Assembly: GCF_000767615.3 (NCBI RefSeq)
Contig: NZ_CP009553.3
Location: 62,001-126,000 of the forward strand
Direction of reading: 5' to 3'
DNA length: 64,000 nt
Source of the DNA: Pandoraea pnomenusa
GTDB lineage: Bacteria > Pseudomonadota > Gammaproteobacteria > Burkholderiales > Burkholderiaceae
Both the position numbers and the translations under genes were made by a program. This document shows, piece after piece, positions 36,319-46,504 of the stretch (within the stretch, counting starts at the first letter, position 1; each line of letters begins with the position of its first letter). The notes under the pieces were generated by a model. It was not told the DNA's origin, did not search any database, and saw only the letters and a program-made list of their open reading frames with translations.

Positions 36319-38715
36319 GTGCGCGATAACCAGCCCGTTACCCAGAACGAATTCGTCATCGGCGAGCATCAGTACCTGATCTCACGGACGGATCTGAAGG
36401 GGCGGATCACGTATGCGAATCCCGCCTTCGTGGAGGTGAGTGGCTATTCGCGCGAGGAATTGCTGGGGTCGCCGCACAACATCGTACGCCATCCGGACAT
36501 GCCGCCCGAAGCGTTCGGCGATCTCTGGGAAACGGTCAAGCGCGGCGACACGTGGACCGGGCTGGTCAAGAATCGCCGCAAGAACGGCGACTTCTACTGG
36601 GTGCTGGCGACAGTCACGCCCACGATGGATAACGGCGCGGTCGTGGGGTATACGTCCGTGCGCGTGCGCCCGGCAGCCGGGGCGACGGCGCAGGCCGAAG
36701 CCATCTATGCGCGCTTTCGCAGCGGCCAGGCGGGCAACCTGCGCATTCGCGGCGGACAGGTGGAGCGCGGCGGCATTCACGCATTGCTGCGCAAGATCCG
36801 CCTGGACACGCTGCGCGCGCGCCTGACCGGCATCATCGTGCTCGGCGCGATTCTGCTCGCACTGGTCGGCGGTCTCGGCCTGTGGGGGGTGTCGAGCAGC
36901 AACGACAAGCTGCTCAGGGTGTATCAGAACGGCATGGTACCGGTGGCTACGCTGGGTACGATCGGGCAGAAGCTCGACCGCGACGTGTTGCTCGTGGCCG
37001 AAGCCGTGGGCAGCCCGAACCTCGACGCGATGAAGCGCGCGGGCGACGAGATCGCGAGCAGCCTCGACGACATCAACCGCCAATGGGCGGAATACATGAA
37101 GACGGCCGATCCGGCCACGCGGGCGCAGGCCGAGCGGTTCGACGTGATCCGCCAGCGGTTCACCACCGACGGTCTTCTGCAGACGGTGGAGATGCTGCGC
37201 GCCGGTTCCGCCGAGGGCGCCCAGCAGACGTATCTGGAGAAAGTGAAGCCGGCCTACGGCCCGATGCGGGACGAACTCAACGCGCTCACGCGCCTCGAGC
37301 TCACCCAGGCGACCGATCTGTACCAGCACGCGCAGAAGGAGCACACGGTCGTGCGTGTGGCGACGGCCGTCGCGGTCGTCGGCGGCATCGTCGTGCTGTT
37401 CCTGCTCGGCAGCGTCCTGCGTCGCGCGATCAATCATCCGCTGCGCGTTGCGCTCTCCATGTCCAAGCAGATCGCCGCGGGTGACCTGACCGGCAGGGCC
37501 GAGAGCACGGGGCGCGACGAGATCGGCCAATTGCTGTTCGGACTGTCGGTCATGAAGAACAGCCTGCTCTCGATCGTCTCGGACGTGCGCGAGGGCATCG
37601 AATCGATCAACATCGCCTCGCGCGAGATTGCGGCGGGCAATACCGATCTTTCCGCCCGCACGGAGCAACAGGCCGCGTCGCTCGAACAGACGGCGTCGTC
37701 GATGGAAGAGCTCACGGCCACGGTCAAGCAGAACGCCGATAACGCCAAGCAGGCGAGCGCGCTGGCCGTCAATGCCTCGGAGATCGCCGCGCGCGGCGGC
37801 CAGGTGGTCGGCAACGTCGTCGACACCATGCAGGGCATCTCGTCGAGCTCGCACAAGATCGTCGACATCATCAGCGTGATCGAAGGCATTGCCTTCCAGA
37901 CCAACATTCTGGCGCTCAATGCGGCGGTGGAAGCGGCGCGCGCGGGCGAGCAGGGTCGCGGCTTCGCGGTGGTGGCGGGCGAAGTGCGCACGCTGGCGCA
38001 GCGCAGCGCGGCGGCGGCCAAGGAAATCAAGGTGCTCATCGAAGACTCGGTCGGGCGCGTGGAAAACGGCTCGGCGCTGGTGGCGCAGGCCGGCAAGACG
38101 ATGGACGAGATCGTGCAGGCCGTGCAGCGCGTCACCGACATCATGGGCGAGATTTCGGCGGCGTCGGCCGAGCAGTCAGGCGGCATCGAGCAGGTCAATC
38201 GCGCCGTGACGCAGATGGACGAAGTCACGCAGCAGAACGCGGCGCTGGTCGAGGAAGCGGCGGCGGCGGCCGGCTCGCTGGAAGACCAGGCGCATCGACT
38301 GCGCGACGCCGTGTCGGTGTTCCGCGTAGGCGACAGCCTCAAGGCGGCCGGGGCGACCGGCGCTGCGGGCGCTGCGGGCGCGGCGGGCGCGGCGGCGGCG
38401 CATTCGTCCCCCCGTGCGGTGCAGGCGACTCAGGCCACTCAGGCGCATCAGGCAAAGCGCGTCGCAACGAAAACGCAGGTGGCATCGGCCGCCGCACCGG
38501 CCCGCGCGAGCGCGGGCGGCGGCGCTTCGCGCACGGCCACGCGCCGTCCGCAGGCTTCCACCGCACCGGCCGCACCGGCCCCGTCGGCGTCATCTGCCGC
38601 GGATGGCCAGGTGCTGCAACTGGCGGAGCGTCGCGGCAAGGCGCCGGCGGGCGGGGCCGCAGGGGGAGCTTCAGGCGTCAAGGCGAGCGACCCGGGCGAT
38701 TGGGAAGAATTTTGA
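36319..38715 (+). CDS. Methyl-accepting chemotaxis receptor with N-terminal PAS domain (Aer-like) and a periplasmic domain
   Basis: This 798-residue receptor has a cytoplasmic PAS domain at about 20-120 (LKGRITYANPAFVEVSGYSR, NIVRHPDMPPEAF, NRRKNGDFYWVLATV), close to the FAD-binding PAS of Aer. TM1 is at about 168-190 and TM2 at about 343-366. The roughly 150-residue helical stretch between them should be periplasmic. HAMP and the signalling domain follow ([40 protein letters not shown]). A long Ala/Thr/Gln-rich linker ends in GDWEEF, a CheR-tether-like pentapeptide. It starts with GTG at 36319, with GGAGA upstream. PAS plus a full periplasmic region suggests two inputs. Confidence 0.88.
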   Translation: MRDNQPVTQNEFVIGEHQYLISRTDLKGRITYANPAFVEVSGYSREELLGSPHNIVRHPDMPPEAFGDLWETVKRGDTWTGLVKNRRKNGDFYWVLATVTPTMDNGAVVGYTSVRVRPAAGATAQAEAIYARFRSGQAGNLRIRGGQVERGGIHALLRKIRLDTLRARLTGIIVLGAILLALVGGLGLWGVSSSNDKLLRVYQNGMVPVATLGTIGQKLDRDVLLVAEAVGSPNLDAMKRAGDEIASSLDDINRQWAEYMKTADPATRAQAERFDVIRQRFTTDGLLQTVEMLRAGSAEGAQQTYLEKVKPAYGPMRDELNALTRLELTQATDLYQHAQKEHTVVRVATAVAVVGGIVVLFLLGSVLRRAINHPLRVALSMSKQIAAGDLTGRAESTGRDEIGQLLFGLSVMKNSLLSIVSDVREGIESINIASREIAAGNTDLSARTEQQAASLEQTASSMEELTATVKQNADNAKQASALAVNASEIAARGGQVVGNVVDTMQGISSSSHKIVDIISVIEGIAFQTNILALNAAVEAARAGEQGRGFAVVAGEVRTLAQRSAAAAKEIKVLIEDSVGRVENGSALVAQAGKTMDEIVQAVQRVTDIMGEISAASAEQSGGIEQVNRAVTQMDEVTQQNAALVEEAAAAAGSLEDQAHRLRDAVSVFRVGDSLKAAGATGAAGAAGAAGAAAAHSSPRAVQATQATQAHQAKRVATKTQVASAAAPARASAGGGASRTATRRPQASTAPAAPAPSASSAADGQVLQLAERRGKAPAGGAAGGASGVKASDPGDWEEF

Positions 38716-38786
38716 CCGTCGATTGATTCGGAAAGTTGGGATGGATACACCGGCGATGAGCCGGTCTTCAGGGGGTAGAGGTCGTT

Positions 38787-40571
38787 ATGTTTAAGAATGT
38801 CACCATCCGGGCCCGGCTGACGCTGGCGCTTGGACTCTTCATGGTGCTGCTGGTCGTCGGCGCCGCAGTGGGCCTCGTGTCGCTGCGACAGAGCAACGCC
38901 TCGCTGCAGGAAATCTATTCCAACGACATGGCGTCGTCGCGTTCGCTCGCGCAGACCACCATCTCGACGCTGGCCGCGCGCGTGACGCTCTCTCGCATCG
39001 AGTTCATTGCCGACCCGACCGAGATCAAGACAGCGATCGACAGCGTACGCATCAACCTCAAGAAGGCGGACGACGCATGGGGCAATTACGCCGCGTTGCC
39101 GATGAGCGAGGGCGAAAAGCCACTGGCCGACGCCGTCATCGCCGCACGCGGCAAGGTGACCAACGAAGGCATTCTGCCCGCGCTCAAGGCCATCGAATCC
39201 GGCGATATCCCCGACTTCCACGCCAAGACGGTGATGGACGTGCCGCGCCTGTTCGCCGATTACACGAAGGCGATGACGGCGCTGGCCGACCTGCAGGTGA
39301 AGAACGCCGAAGCGCGCTATCTCGCGGCGCAGGCACGCTACACGATGGTGATGTGGATGGTCGGCATCGGCCTCGGCCTGGGCCTGATCGTCGGCCTTAT
39401 TACGCAGATCACGCTCACGCGCGCCATCGTCGGTCCGATCGACGACGCCATCAAGCATTTCGAGAAGATCGCCAACGGTGACCTCACGCAGCGCATCGAC
39501 GTGTGGAACGACACCGAGACCGGCCGCCTGTTCAAGGGCGTGAAGCACATGCAGGAAAGCCTTGTGCGCACGGTGGCCGAAGTGCGCTCCGGCACCGAGT
39601 CGATTACCTCGGCCGCGCAGCAGATCGCCGCGGGCAACACCGATCTGTCGGCGCGCACCGAGCAGCAGGCCGCGTCGCTGGAAGAAACCGCCTCGTCGAT
39701 GGAGCAGCTCACGGCGACGGTTCGCCAGAACGCCGACAACGCGCGCCAGGCCAGCCAGCTCGCGGTCAACGCTTCCGAGATCGCCATGCGCGGTGGTCAG
39801 GTGTCGAGCCAGGTTGGCGAGACCATGGAGGGTATCTCCAGCAGCTCGAACAAGATCGTCGACATCATCAGCGTGATCGACGGCATCGCCTTCCAGACCA
39901 ACATTCTGGCGCTCAATGCCGCGGTGGAAGCGGCGCGCGCGGGCGAGCAGGGTCGTGGCTTCGCGGTGGTGGCGGGCGAAGTGCGTACGCTGGCGCAGCG
40001 CAGCGCGGCGGCGGCCAAGGAAATCAAGGCGCTGATCGAAGATTCGGCGCGCCGCGTGCAGGACGGCACGGGCCTCGTCGCCCAGCAAGGTCAGACGATG
40101 GGCGAGATCGTTCAGGCCGTCAAACGCGTGACGGACATCATGGGCGAGATCTCGGCGGCGTCGGCCGAACAGTCGAGCGGCATCGAGCAGGTCAACCGCG
40201 CGATCACGCAGATGGACGAAGTCACGCAGCAGAATGCCGCGCTGGTCGAGGAAGCCGCGGCGGCGGCCGGCTCGATGGAAGAGCAGGCCAATCGCCTGAA
40301 GTCGGTCGTTTCGGTATTCCGTCTGGATGCGTCGCAAGCGGCGTCGGCCCATGCGGCGCCCGCTCTGGCGGCGCTGCCCGCGGCGCGCCCGGCGGTGAAG
40401 AAGGCGGCCGCGCCGGCAGCGCCGGCAGCACCGGCCGCGTCGGCTGCGACGCCGGGCCCGGCGCCCACGGCCAAGGCGGCACCGGCGCCGCTACGCAAGC
40501 CGGCACCCGCCGCGCCAGCCGCTGCTCGCACGGGGACGGACGACGCGAACGGCGACTGGGAAACCTTCTGA
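38787..40571 (+). CDS. Methyl-accepting chemotaxis receptor with four-helix-bundle sensor
   Basis: This 594-residue transmembrane receptor has TM1 at about 9-31 and a helical periplasmic domain at about 32-185 of the Tar/Tsr-like 4HB type ([20 protein letters not shown] early in it). TM2 is at about 187-210, followed by HAMP ([20 protein letters not shown]) and the signalling hairpin ([20 protein letters not shown]). The C-terminus is an Ala/Pro-rich linker ending NGDWETF, nearly the enteric NWETF tether for CheR and CheB. The ligand is unknown. A TAG-AGG-T stretch gives a weak ribosome-binding site. A palindrome at 40581 follows. Confidence 0.92.
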   Translation: MFKNVTIRARLTLALGLFMVLLVVGAAVGLVSLRQSNASLQEIYSNDMASSRSLAQTTISTLAARVTLSRIEFIADPTEIKTAIDSVRINLKKADDAWGNYAALPMSEGEKPLADAVIAARGKVTNEGILPALKAIESGDIPDFHAKTVMDVPRLFADYTKAMTALADLQVKNAEARYLAAQARYTMVMWMVGIGLGLGLIVGLITQITLTRAIVGPIDDAIKHFEKIANGDLTQRIDVWNDTETGRLFKGVKHMQESLVRTVAEVRSGTESITSAAQQIAAGNTDLSARTEQQAASLEETASSMEQLTATVRQNADNARQASQLAVNASEIAMRGGQVSSQVGETMEGISSSSNKIVDIISVIDGIAFQTNILALNAAVEAARAGEQGRGFAVVAGEVRTLAQRSAAAAKEIKALIEDSARRVQDGTGLVAQQGQTMGEIVQAVKRVTDIMGEISAASAEQSSGIEQVNRAITQMDEVTQQNAALVEEAAAAAGSMEEQANRLKSVVSVFRLDASQAASAHAAPALAALPAARPAVKKAAAPAAPAAPAASAATPGPAPTAKAAPAPLRKPAPAAPAAARTGTDDANGDWETF

Positions 40572-40580
40572 TCGCATGAC

Positions 40581-40602
40581 GGGCGTCGCGCAGGCGACGC
40601 CC
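40581..40602. repeat. Hairpin between the second and third receptor genes
   Basis: GGGCGTCGC (40581-40589), loop GCAG, GCGACGCCC (40594-40602): a perfect 9-bp stem 9 bp after the receptor stop. No T-tract follows, so it is a partial terminator or a 3'-end stabiliser. The remaining 150 bp up to the next gene show only the ribosome-binding site GGAGG. Confidence 0.65.
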
Positions 40603-40755
40603 TGGCAACACCCTACAGGAACGGTGCACGTGTTTCGCCCGGCGCAGTCCGGACCGGCGAGATGCGTGTCGGCAAGTGGCAACAATAGCAAGACAAGCGC
40701 CTTCGCGCGCCGCACATCGAAGCGGCCGCGGGGCGCGGGTAGTGGAGGTCACACC

Positions 40756-42381
40756 ATGATGCAGTTGAGTCTCAAGGCAAAACTCTGGTCCGCGCTGGCG
40801 CTGATGTGGCTGGGGCTTCTGATTCTCGGCGGCTGGGCTGCCTGGCACGAACGCGACACGATGATGACGGAGCGGCGGGCCTCGGTGGAAAACATCGTCA
40901 CGAGCGCCGACGGCATCGTGCGCGACTACGCGGCACAGGCGGCGGCGGGCAAGATCAGTGTCGACGAGGCGAAGCAGCAGGCCATGGAGCGGCTGAAGTC
41001 CATGCGTTACGGCGAAAGCGGCTATCTGGTCATCTTCAATTCGAAGCCCGTCGTGCTCATGCACCCGACGCTCGCCGATCTGGTGAACCGGGACGTTTCC
41101 AACTACAAGGACTCGAACGGCAAGCTGCTCTTCGTCGAGATGGCTCAAGTGGCCAAGCAAAAGGGCGCGGGCTTCGTCGAGTACTACGGTCGCATGCCCA
41201 ACAGCGAGAAGCGTCTCGCGAAAGTCTCGTTCGTGAAGTACTACGCGCCGTGGGACTGGGGCCTGATGAGCGGTGTCTACGTGCAGGACGTGGACGACGC
41301 GTTCTACGCCACGTTGGCCCGCTATGGCATTGCCTTGCTCGCGATCGGCATCGTCGTCACGATCGCCATGATGGCGATCATCCGCAACGTTCAGCGCAGC
41401 CTTGGCGGCGAGCCCGAGTACGCGGCGGAAATCGCCCATCGCATTGCCGGCGGCGATTTGCACAGCCAGGTGAGGGTGGCGCCGGGCGACACCGCGAGCC
41501 TGCTCTATGCCATGCAGCGCATGCAGCAAACGCTGGCCGAGACCATCGGGCAGATCCGGCAGGGTACCGAGTCGATCACCACGGCCGCGCACGAAATCGC
41601 GGCGGGCAATACCGATCTGTCGGCACGCACCGAGCAGCAGGCCGCCTCGCTGGAAGAAACCGCCTCGTCGATGGAGCAACTCACGGCGACCGTCAAGCAG
41701 AACGCCGACAACGCACGCCAGGCGAGCCAGCTCGCCGTCAACGCCTCGGAAATCGCCCTGCGCGGCGGTCAGGTCTCGGGACAGGTCGGCGAGACCATGG
41801 ACGGTATCTCCAGCAGCTCGAGCAAGATTGTCGACATCATCGGCGTGATCGATGGCATTGCCTTCCAGACCAACATTCTGGCGCTCAATGCGGCGGTGGA
41901 AGCGGCGCGCGCGGGCGAGCAGGGTCGCGGCTTCGCGGTGGTGGCGGGCGAGGTGCGCACGCTGGCGCAGCGCAGCGCGGCGGCGGCCAAGGAAATCAAG
42001 GCGCTGATCGAAGACTCGGCGCGCCGCGTGCAGGACGGCACGGCACTCGTGGCCGAGCAGGCCCGTACCATGGACGAGATCGTGCAGGCGGTCAAACGCG
42101 TGACGGACATCATGGGCGAGATCTCGGCGGCGTCGGCCGAACAGTCGAGCGGTATCGAGCAGGTCAATCGCGCCGTGGCGCAGATGGACGAAGTCACGCA
42201 GCAGAACGCCGCGCTGGTGGAGCAGGCCGCGGCTGCGGCCGGGGCGATGGAGTCGCAGGCCCATGACCTGCGCGTGGCCGTGTCGGTATTCCAAACCGGC
42301 AACACCGGCACGGGCGGCAGTGTGCACGCGATGCGCGCCGCGCACCGCGAACCGGCGCCGGCATTGGCGCGCGCCGCCTGA
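40756..42381 (+). CDS. Methyl-accepting chemotaxis receptor with single Cache sensor
   Basis: This 541-residue receptor has TM1 at about 10-30, a periplasmic sCache_2-type domain at about 35-190 ([40 protein letters not shown]), TM2 at about 190-210, HAMP and the signalling hairpin. sCache_2 receptors typically sense short organic acids such as pyruvate or propionate, but the ligand here is not known. GGAGG lies 8-12 bp before the ATG at 40756, so I prefer that start to the open frame from 40576. The C-terminus stops soon after the methylation helix (PALARAA) and lacks the WETF-type tether that the other two receptors have. Confidence 0.9.
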   Translation: MMQLSLKAKLWSALALMWLGLLILGGWAAWHERDTMMTERRASVENIVTSADGIVRDYAAQAAAGKISVDEAKQQAMERLKSMRYGESGYLVIFNSKPVVLMHPTLADLVNRDVSNYKDSNGKLLFVEMAQVAKQKGAGFVEYYGRMPNSEKRLAKVSFVKYYAPWDWGLMSGVYVQDVDDAFYATLARYGIALLAIGIVVTIAMMAIIRNVQRSLGGEPEYAAEIAHRIAGGDLHSQVRVAPGDTASLLYAMQRMQQTLAETIGQIRQGTESITTAAHEIAAGNTDLSARTEQQAASLEETASSMEQLTATVKQNADNARQASQLAVNASEIALRGGQVSGQVGETMDGISSSSSKIVDIIGVIDGIAFQTNILALNAAVEAARAGEQGRGFAVVAGEVRTLAQRSAAAAKEIKALIEDSARRVQDGTALVAEQARTMDEIVQAVKRVTDIMGEISAASAEQSSGIEQVNRAVAQMDEVTQQNAALVEQAAAAAGAMESQAHDLRVAVSVFQTGNTGTGGSVHAMRAAHREPAPALARAA

Positions 42382-42391
42382 GTGAGCGACC

Positions 42392-43336
42392 ATGACTGAT
42401 TCGCGCAACAACGTACCGTTCTCACGTCGGGGGGCCGCAGGCGCCGACGCGGACGGCAGCGGCTCGCGCAGCGCGGAATTCGCGCGCGCGAGCGGTGCGG
42501 CCCTCTCGGGCGAGCGCGATTTCTCATTCTCGCTGGCCGACTTCGGTCGCATCCGCAATCTGATCTATCAGCGTGCCGGGATCGCCCTGGCCGAGCACAA
42601 GCGCGAGATGGTGTACAGCCGTATCGCACGGCGCCTGCGCGCGCTTGGCATGACGAGCTTCACCGAATACCTCGACATGCTCGAGGCCGACACCGGCGAC
42701 GCGGAGTGGGAATCGTTCACCAACGCGCTGACCACGAACCTCACATCGTTCTTCCGCGAGTCGCACCACTTCCCTCTGCTGGCCGATTTCGTGCGCAACC
42801 GCGCCAAGCCGATCTCGATCTGGTGCTGTGCGGCGTCGACAGGCGAGGAGCCGTATTCCATCGCGATGACGCTGGTCGACACGCTGGGCTCGCGTCCGAA
42901 CGCGAGCGTGCTGGCCACCGATGTCGACACGCAGGTCCTCGCGCGGGCCTCGGCAGCGGTCTACAACGGCGAGCAGACCGGCAAACTCTCGCAGGAGCAG
43001 TTGCGCCGTCATTTCCTGCGCGGCACGGGGGCGAATGCGGGCAAGATCAAGGTGCGCCCCGAGTTGCAGCAGCTGGTGACGTTCGAGCCGCTGAACCTGC
43101 TCGCGCCGTCGTGGCACATCGGCGGTCCGTTCGACGTGATCTTTTGCCGCAACGTGATGATCTATTTCGACAAGGCCACGCAGGCGCGCATTCTCGAGCG
43201 CTTCGTGCCCCTGCTCAAGCCGGACGGTCTGCTCTTCGCGGGCCATTCCGAGAACTTTACGTATGTGAGCCGGGCGTTCCGTCTGCGAGGGCAGACCGTG
43301 TACGAACTGGCAGGTGCGGGCGCACGGGGAGCCTGA
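42392..43336 (+). CDS. cheR: Chemotaxis protein methyltransferase CheR
   Basis: CheR methylates receptor glutamates with S-adenosylmethionine to drive adaptation. The 314-residue protein has the N-terminal helical domain ([40 protein letters not shown]), the block [19 protein letters not shown], the SAM motif [18 protein letters not shown] and [20 protein letters not shown]. About 45 variable residues precede the conserved domain. The beta-subdomain that binds the receptor pentapeptide is present, which matches the WEEF/WETF tails of the first two receptors. Confidence 0.95.
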   Translation: MTDSRNNVPFSRRGAAGADADGSGSRSAEFARASGAALSGERDFSFSLADFGRIRNLIYQRAGIALAEHKREMVYSRIARRLRALGMTSFTEYLDMLEADTGDAEWESFTNALTTNLTSFFRESHHFPLLADFVRNRAKPISIWCCAASTGEEPYSIAMTLVDTLGSRPNASVLATDVDTQVLARASAAVYNGEQTGKLSQEQLRRHFLRGTGANAGKIKVRPELQQLVTFEPLNLLAPSWHIGGPFDVIFCRNVMIYFDKATQARILERFVPLLKPDGLLFAGHSENFTYVSRAFRLRGQTVYELAGAGARGA

Positions 43337-43337
43337 T

Positions 43338-44012
43338 ATGGCGCAGCCACTGGCGGAAGCTCTCGCGACCAACCATTACTTCGACAACCAGTTCAACACG
43401 CCGGCGGTCAAGTTGCTGCCGTCGGAGTATTTCGTCACGACCGAAGACATCATGCTCGTGACGGTGCTTGGCTCGTGCGTGGCGGCGTGCGTGCGCGATA
43501 CGGTCACCGGCATCGGCGGCATGAATCATTTCATGCTGCCCGACGATGGCGAGAGCGAGCGCGAGCGCATTCTCTCGGCATCGATGCGCTATGGTGCCTA
43601 CGCCATGGAAATGCTCATCAACGAGCTGATCAAGCTCGGCGCGCGACGCGAACGTCTCGAGGCGAAAGTCTTCGGCGGCGGCGCGGTGCTCGCGGGCATG
43701 ACCACACTGAACATCGGCGATCGCAACGCGAATTTCGTGTTGCGCTATCTCGAGATGGAGCAGATTCGCGTGACCGCGCAGGATCTGCTCGGACCTCATC
43801 CGCGCAAGGTGTGCTTTCTGCCGCGCACCGGCCGGGTGATGGTCAAGAAGCTGGGCGACCGGGGCGATCCGGCCATCGTCCAGCGCGAACAGGCGTACGC
43901 GCAGCGTTTGCGCGCACGCGAAGTACGGGGCTCCGTAGAACTCTTTGCGCCACCGGCCAGAAATGCCAAGCCTCGGCCGGGGCCTGACAACCGACAAATG
44001 GAGGAGGCTTGA
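43338..44012 (+). CDS. cheD: Chemoreceptor glutamine deamidase CheD
   Basis: CheD deamidates receptor glutamines and can bind CheC-type proteins. The 224-residue protein has the catalytic Cys in [14 protein letters not shown] and His in [11 protein letters not shown], and the typical [11 protein letters not shown] and [19 protein letters not shown] blocks. GGGGAG precedes the ATG at 43338, which starts 1 bp after the cheR stop. The C-terminal 50 residues are variable. Its stop overlaps the TTG start of cheB. Confidence 0.95.
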   Translation: MAQPLAEALATNHYFDNQFNTPAVKLLPSEYFVTTEDIMLVTVLGSCVAACVRDTVTGIGGMNHFMLPDDGESERERILSASMRYGAYAMEMLINELIKLGARRERLEAKVFGGGAVLAGMTTLNIGDRNANFVLRYLEMEQIRVTAQDLLGPHPRKVCFLPRTGRVMVKKLGDRGDPAIVQREQAYAQRLRAREVRGSVELFAPPARNAKPRPGPDNRQMEEA

Positions 44013-45088
44013 GCGAACCAATCAAAGTCCTGTGCGTGGACGATTCCGCACTCGTGCGCAGCCTGATGACCGAGATCATCAATGCGCAACCGGACATGAC
44101 CGTCGTGGCGACCGCACCCGACCCGCTCGTGGCGCGCGACCTGATCAAGCAACATAACCCGGACGTGCTCACGCTCGACGTCGAAATGCCGCGCATGGAC
44201 GGCCTGGACTTCCTCGAGAAGCTCATGCGTCTGCGGCCGATGCCGGTGCTCATGGTGTCGTCGCTCACCGAGCGCGGCTCCGAGGTCACGCTGCGCGCGC
44301 TCGAACTCGGCGCGGTGGATTTCGTGACGAAGCCGCGTCTGGGCATTCGCGACGGCATGCTCGAATACGGCGAGATGATTGCCGACAAGATTCGCGCGGC
44401 GGCCCGGGCCCGCGTGCGCAGCGCCCCGCCAAAGAGCGCGGTGCCCGCACCGGTCGAGGCCGCCCCGATGCTGCGCAACCCGCTGGTGTCGACCGAGAAG
44501 CTGATCATCATCGGCGCATCGACGGGGGGGACCGAAGCGATTCGCGAAGTGCTCGTGCCGATGCCGCCCGATGCACCGGCGATTCTCATCACACAGCACA
44601 TGCCGGCGGGCTTCACGAAGTCGTTTGCGCAGCGCCTGAACGGGCTTTGCCGCATCACCGTGAAGGAAGCGGAGCATGGCGAGCGGGTGTTGCCGGGGCA
44701 CGCGTACATTGCCCCGGGCGGCGACACCCACCTTCAGCTTTCGCGCAGCGGCGCGAACTACGTGGCGTTGCTCGACCCGGCTCCGCCGGTGAATCGACAT
44801 CGGCCATCGGTCGATGTACTCTTTCGCTCCGCGGCGGTGCACGCCGGGCGTAACGCGATCGGGGTGATCCTCACGGGCATGGGCCGCGACGGTGCGGCCG
44901 GACTGGTGGAGATGCGCCGCGCCGGCGCGTACACGTTCGCCCAGGACGAAGCGAGCTGTATCGTGTTCGGCATGCCGCGCGAGGCCATCGCGATGGGCGG
45001 GGCGGAAGAGGTGGTGCCGTTGCACGAAATGGCGCGCAAAGTGCTTCATCAGGTCGCGAAATTTGGCGAACGCACGCAACGGGTATAG
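44009..45088 (+). CDS. cheB: Chemotaxis methylesterase/deamidase CheB
   Basis: CheB removes receptor methyl groups when phosphorylated by CheA. The 359-residue protein has a receiver domain with phospho-Asp57 ([11 protein letters not shown]), a linker at about 135-155, and the esterase domain with catalytic Ser171 ([10 protein letters not shown]), His near 198 (ITQHMPAGF) and Asp near 292 (GMGRDG). The start is a TTG at 44009 overlapping the cheD stop by 4 bp, directly after GGAGGAGG. No other start codon keeps the first beta-strand ([15 protein letters not shown]), so TTG is well supported. Confidence 0.95.
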   Translation: MSEPIKVLCVDDSALVRSLMTEIINAQPDMTVVATAPDPLVARDLIKQHNPDVLTLDVEMPRMDGLDFLEKLMRLRPMPVLMVSSLTERGSEVTLRALELGAVDFVTKPRLGIRDGMLEYGEMIADKIRAAARARVRSAPPKSAVPAPVEAAPMLRNPLVSTEKLIIIGASTGGTEAIREVLVPMPPDAPAILITQHMPAGFTKSFAQRLNGLCRITVKEAEHGERVLPGHAYIAPGGDTHLQLSRSGANYVALLDPAPPVNRHRPSVDVLFRSAAVHAGRNAIGVILTGMGRDGAAGLVEMRRAGAYTFAQDEASCIVFGMPREAIAMGGAEEVVPLHEMARKVLHQVAKFGERTQRV

Positions 45089-45185
45089 TAGGACGCCTTT
45101 TTGGCACCTTTTCGCCGTATGCTTCGCCTCGGATTGCGAGCACACTCAGGGCACTGAGTGATGGCGGATTTTGCCCGTGAATATC

Positions 45186-45210
45186 GCCGGCATCCCAGCG
45201 GGATGTCGGC
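45186..45210 (+). repeat. Hairpin just before the cheY ribosome-binding site
   Basis: GCCGGCATCCC (45186-45196), loop AGC, GGGATGTCGGC (45200-45210): 11-bp stem with one G-T pair. It ends 4 nt before the Shine-Dalgarno TTGGAG (45215-45220), so it could set mRNA stability or limit ribosome access for cheY. The rest of the 137-bp cheB-cheY gap shows nothing clear. Confidence 0.6.
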
Positions 45211-45225
45211 AGAATTGGAGTGATG

Positions 45226-45624
45226 ATGGTAGACAAGAACATGAAATTCCTGGTCGTCGACGATTTCCCGACGATGCGACGCATTGTGCGAAACCTGCTC
45301 AAGGAGTTGGGCTTCTCCAATGTCGATGAAGCGGAAGACGGTGCGGCCGCCCTGGCCAAACTGCGTGGCGGCAATTTCGAATTCGTGGTCTCGGACTGGA
45401 ACATGCCGAACATGGACGGCCTGACGATGCTCCAGCAGATCCGCGCCGACCCGAACCTCGCGAAGCTCCCGGTGCTGATGGTGACGGCCGAAGCCAAGAA
45501 GGAAAACATCATCGCTGCCGCCCAGGCCGGCGCGAGCGGGTACGTGGTCAAGCCGTTCACGGCCGCCACGCTCGACGAGAAGCTCGGCAAGATCTTCGAG
45601 AAAATGGAAAAAACGGGGGCCTGA
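45226..45624 (+). CDS. cheY: Chemotaxis response regulator CheY
   Basis: Phosphorylated CheY binds FliM and switches flagellar rotation. The 132-residue protein is very like E. coli CheY throughout ([40 protein letters not shown]). The phospho-Asp is residue 57 ([12 protein letters not shown]), numbered exactly as in E. coli when the ATG at 45226 is used, and that also gives the best distance from TTGGAG. A GTG at 45220 and an ATG at 45223 are in frame. cheZ follows by 2 bp. Confidence 0.97.
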   Translation: MVDKNMKFLVVDDFPTMRRIVRNLLKELGFSNVDEAEDGAAALAKLRGGNFEFVVSDWNMPNMDGLTMLQQIRADPNLAKLPVLMVTAEAKKENIIAAAQAGASGYVVKPFTAATLDEKLGKIFEKMEKTGA

Positions 45625-45626
45625 GC

Positions 45627-46301
45627 GTGACCCACGACGCGAGCACTGAATGGCCGGGCGAGCCCGACGCCGCTTACGTGACCGGTGAAGCCGACCCGGC
45701 CGAGCGCATGCTCATGCGTATCGGGCAGCTCACGCGCATGTTGCGCGACAATCTGCGCGAACTCGGGCTGGACAAGCAACTCGAGCAGGCGGCGGAGGCG
45801 ATTCCCGATGCCCGCGACCGTTTGAACTATGTCGCGTCGATGACCGAGCAGGCGGCCGTTCGCGCGCTCACGGCCATCGAACTGGCCAAGCCGATTCAGG
45901 AGCGTCTCGAAACGGACGCCGCCGCGCTCGACGCGCGCTGGGCCAAGTGGTTCGACCAACCGCTCGAGCTCGACGATGCGCGCCAGCTCGTGCAGGAAAC
46001 GCGAACCTACCTGCGCCGCGTGCCCGACGACACCCGCGCGACCAACAACCATCTGATGGAAATCATGATGGCGCAGGACTTTCAGGATCTGACCGGACAG
46101 GTCATCAAGAAAGTCATGGAAGTCGTGCAGGAGATCGAAAAGCATCTGATCCAGACGCTGCTCGAGAACATGCCGCCCGAGAAGCGCAAGGAAGCGGAAG
46201 ATTCCCTGCTCAACGGTCCGCAGATCAAGAAGGAAGGCCGCACGGATATCGTGTCCGACCAGGAGCAGGTCGACGACCTGCTCGCGAGTCTCGGCTTCTG
46301 A
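45627..46301 (+). CDS. cheZ: Chemotaxis phosphatase CheZ
   Basis: CheZ speeds dephosphorylation of CheY-P. The 224-residue protein is a long helical hairpin with the catalytic Gln in the conserved block MMAQDFQDLTGQVIKKVMEV and a C-terminal CheY-binding helix (SDQEQVDDLLASLGF). It starts with GTG at 45627, 2 bp after cheY. Presence of CheZ marks an enteric-like CheY signal termination, alongside the second CheY at 32986. A terminator candidate lies 67 bp downstream. Confidence 0.94.
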   Translation: MTHDASTEWPGEPDAAYVTGEADPAERMLMRIGQLTRMLRDNLRELGLDKQLEQAAEAIPDARDRLNYVASMTEQAAVRALTAIELAKPIQERLETDAAALDARWAKWFDQPLELDDARQLVQETRTYLRRVPDDTRATNNHLMEIMMAQDFQDLTGQVIKKVMEVVQEIEKHLIQTLLENMPPEKRKEAEDSLLNGPQIKKEGRTDIVSDQEQVDDLLASLGF

Positions 46302-46367
46302 GGCCGCCTCGTCCCGAACCCGAATTCGGCCCGGCCCCGTCGAACCGTGTCGGCGGGTCCGGCGCCG

Positions 46368-46389
46368 GGCGCCTTGCGGCGCCATTTTT
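46368..46389 (+). terminator. Putative terminator after cheZ
   Basis: GGCGCC (46368-46373), loop TTGC, GGCGCC (46378-46383), then ATTTTT. The stem is only 6 bp but all G-C, and a T5 run follows. It would end the mot-che transcript before flhB. Confidence 0.65.
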
Positions 46390-46504
46390 GCCGCCGGCGT
46401 GAAATACCGCCCATTCCCGCCTCTATTCCCCCCTTTGTGACTTGACCGTTACGGCCATAATCGGTCGCGATAGGGTGGGTTCGTCCGCCCGTTGTGGATA
46501 GGGC

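Noticed and set aside
40576..40755. 60-residue N-terminal extension of the third chemoreceptor
   Set aside because: The extension is polar and covers a hairpin, while GGAGG with good spacing supports the ATG at 40756 just before the first membrane helix.
46442..46474. Promoter for flhB (TTGACC with GATAGG, or GCCATAAT as a FliA -10)
   Set aside because: Spacing of 21 bp is too long for sigma70, and no -35 lies at the FliA distance, so I did not annotate it.
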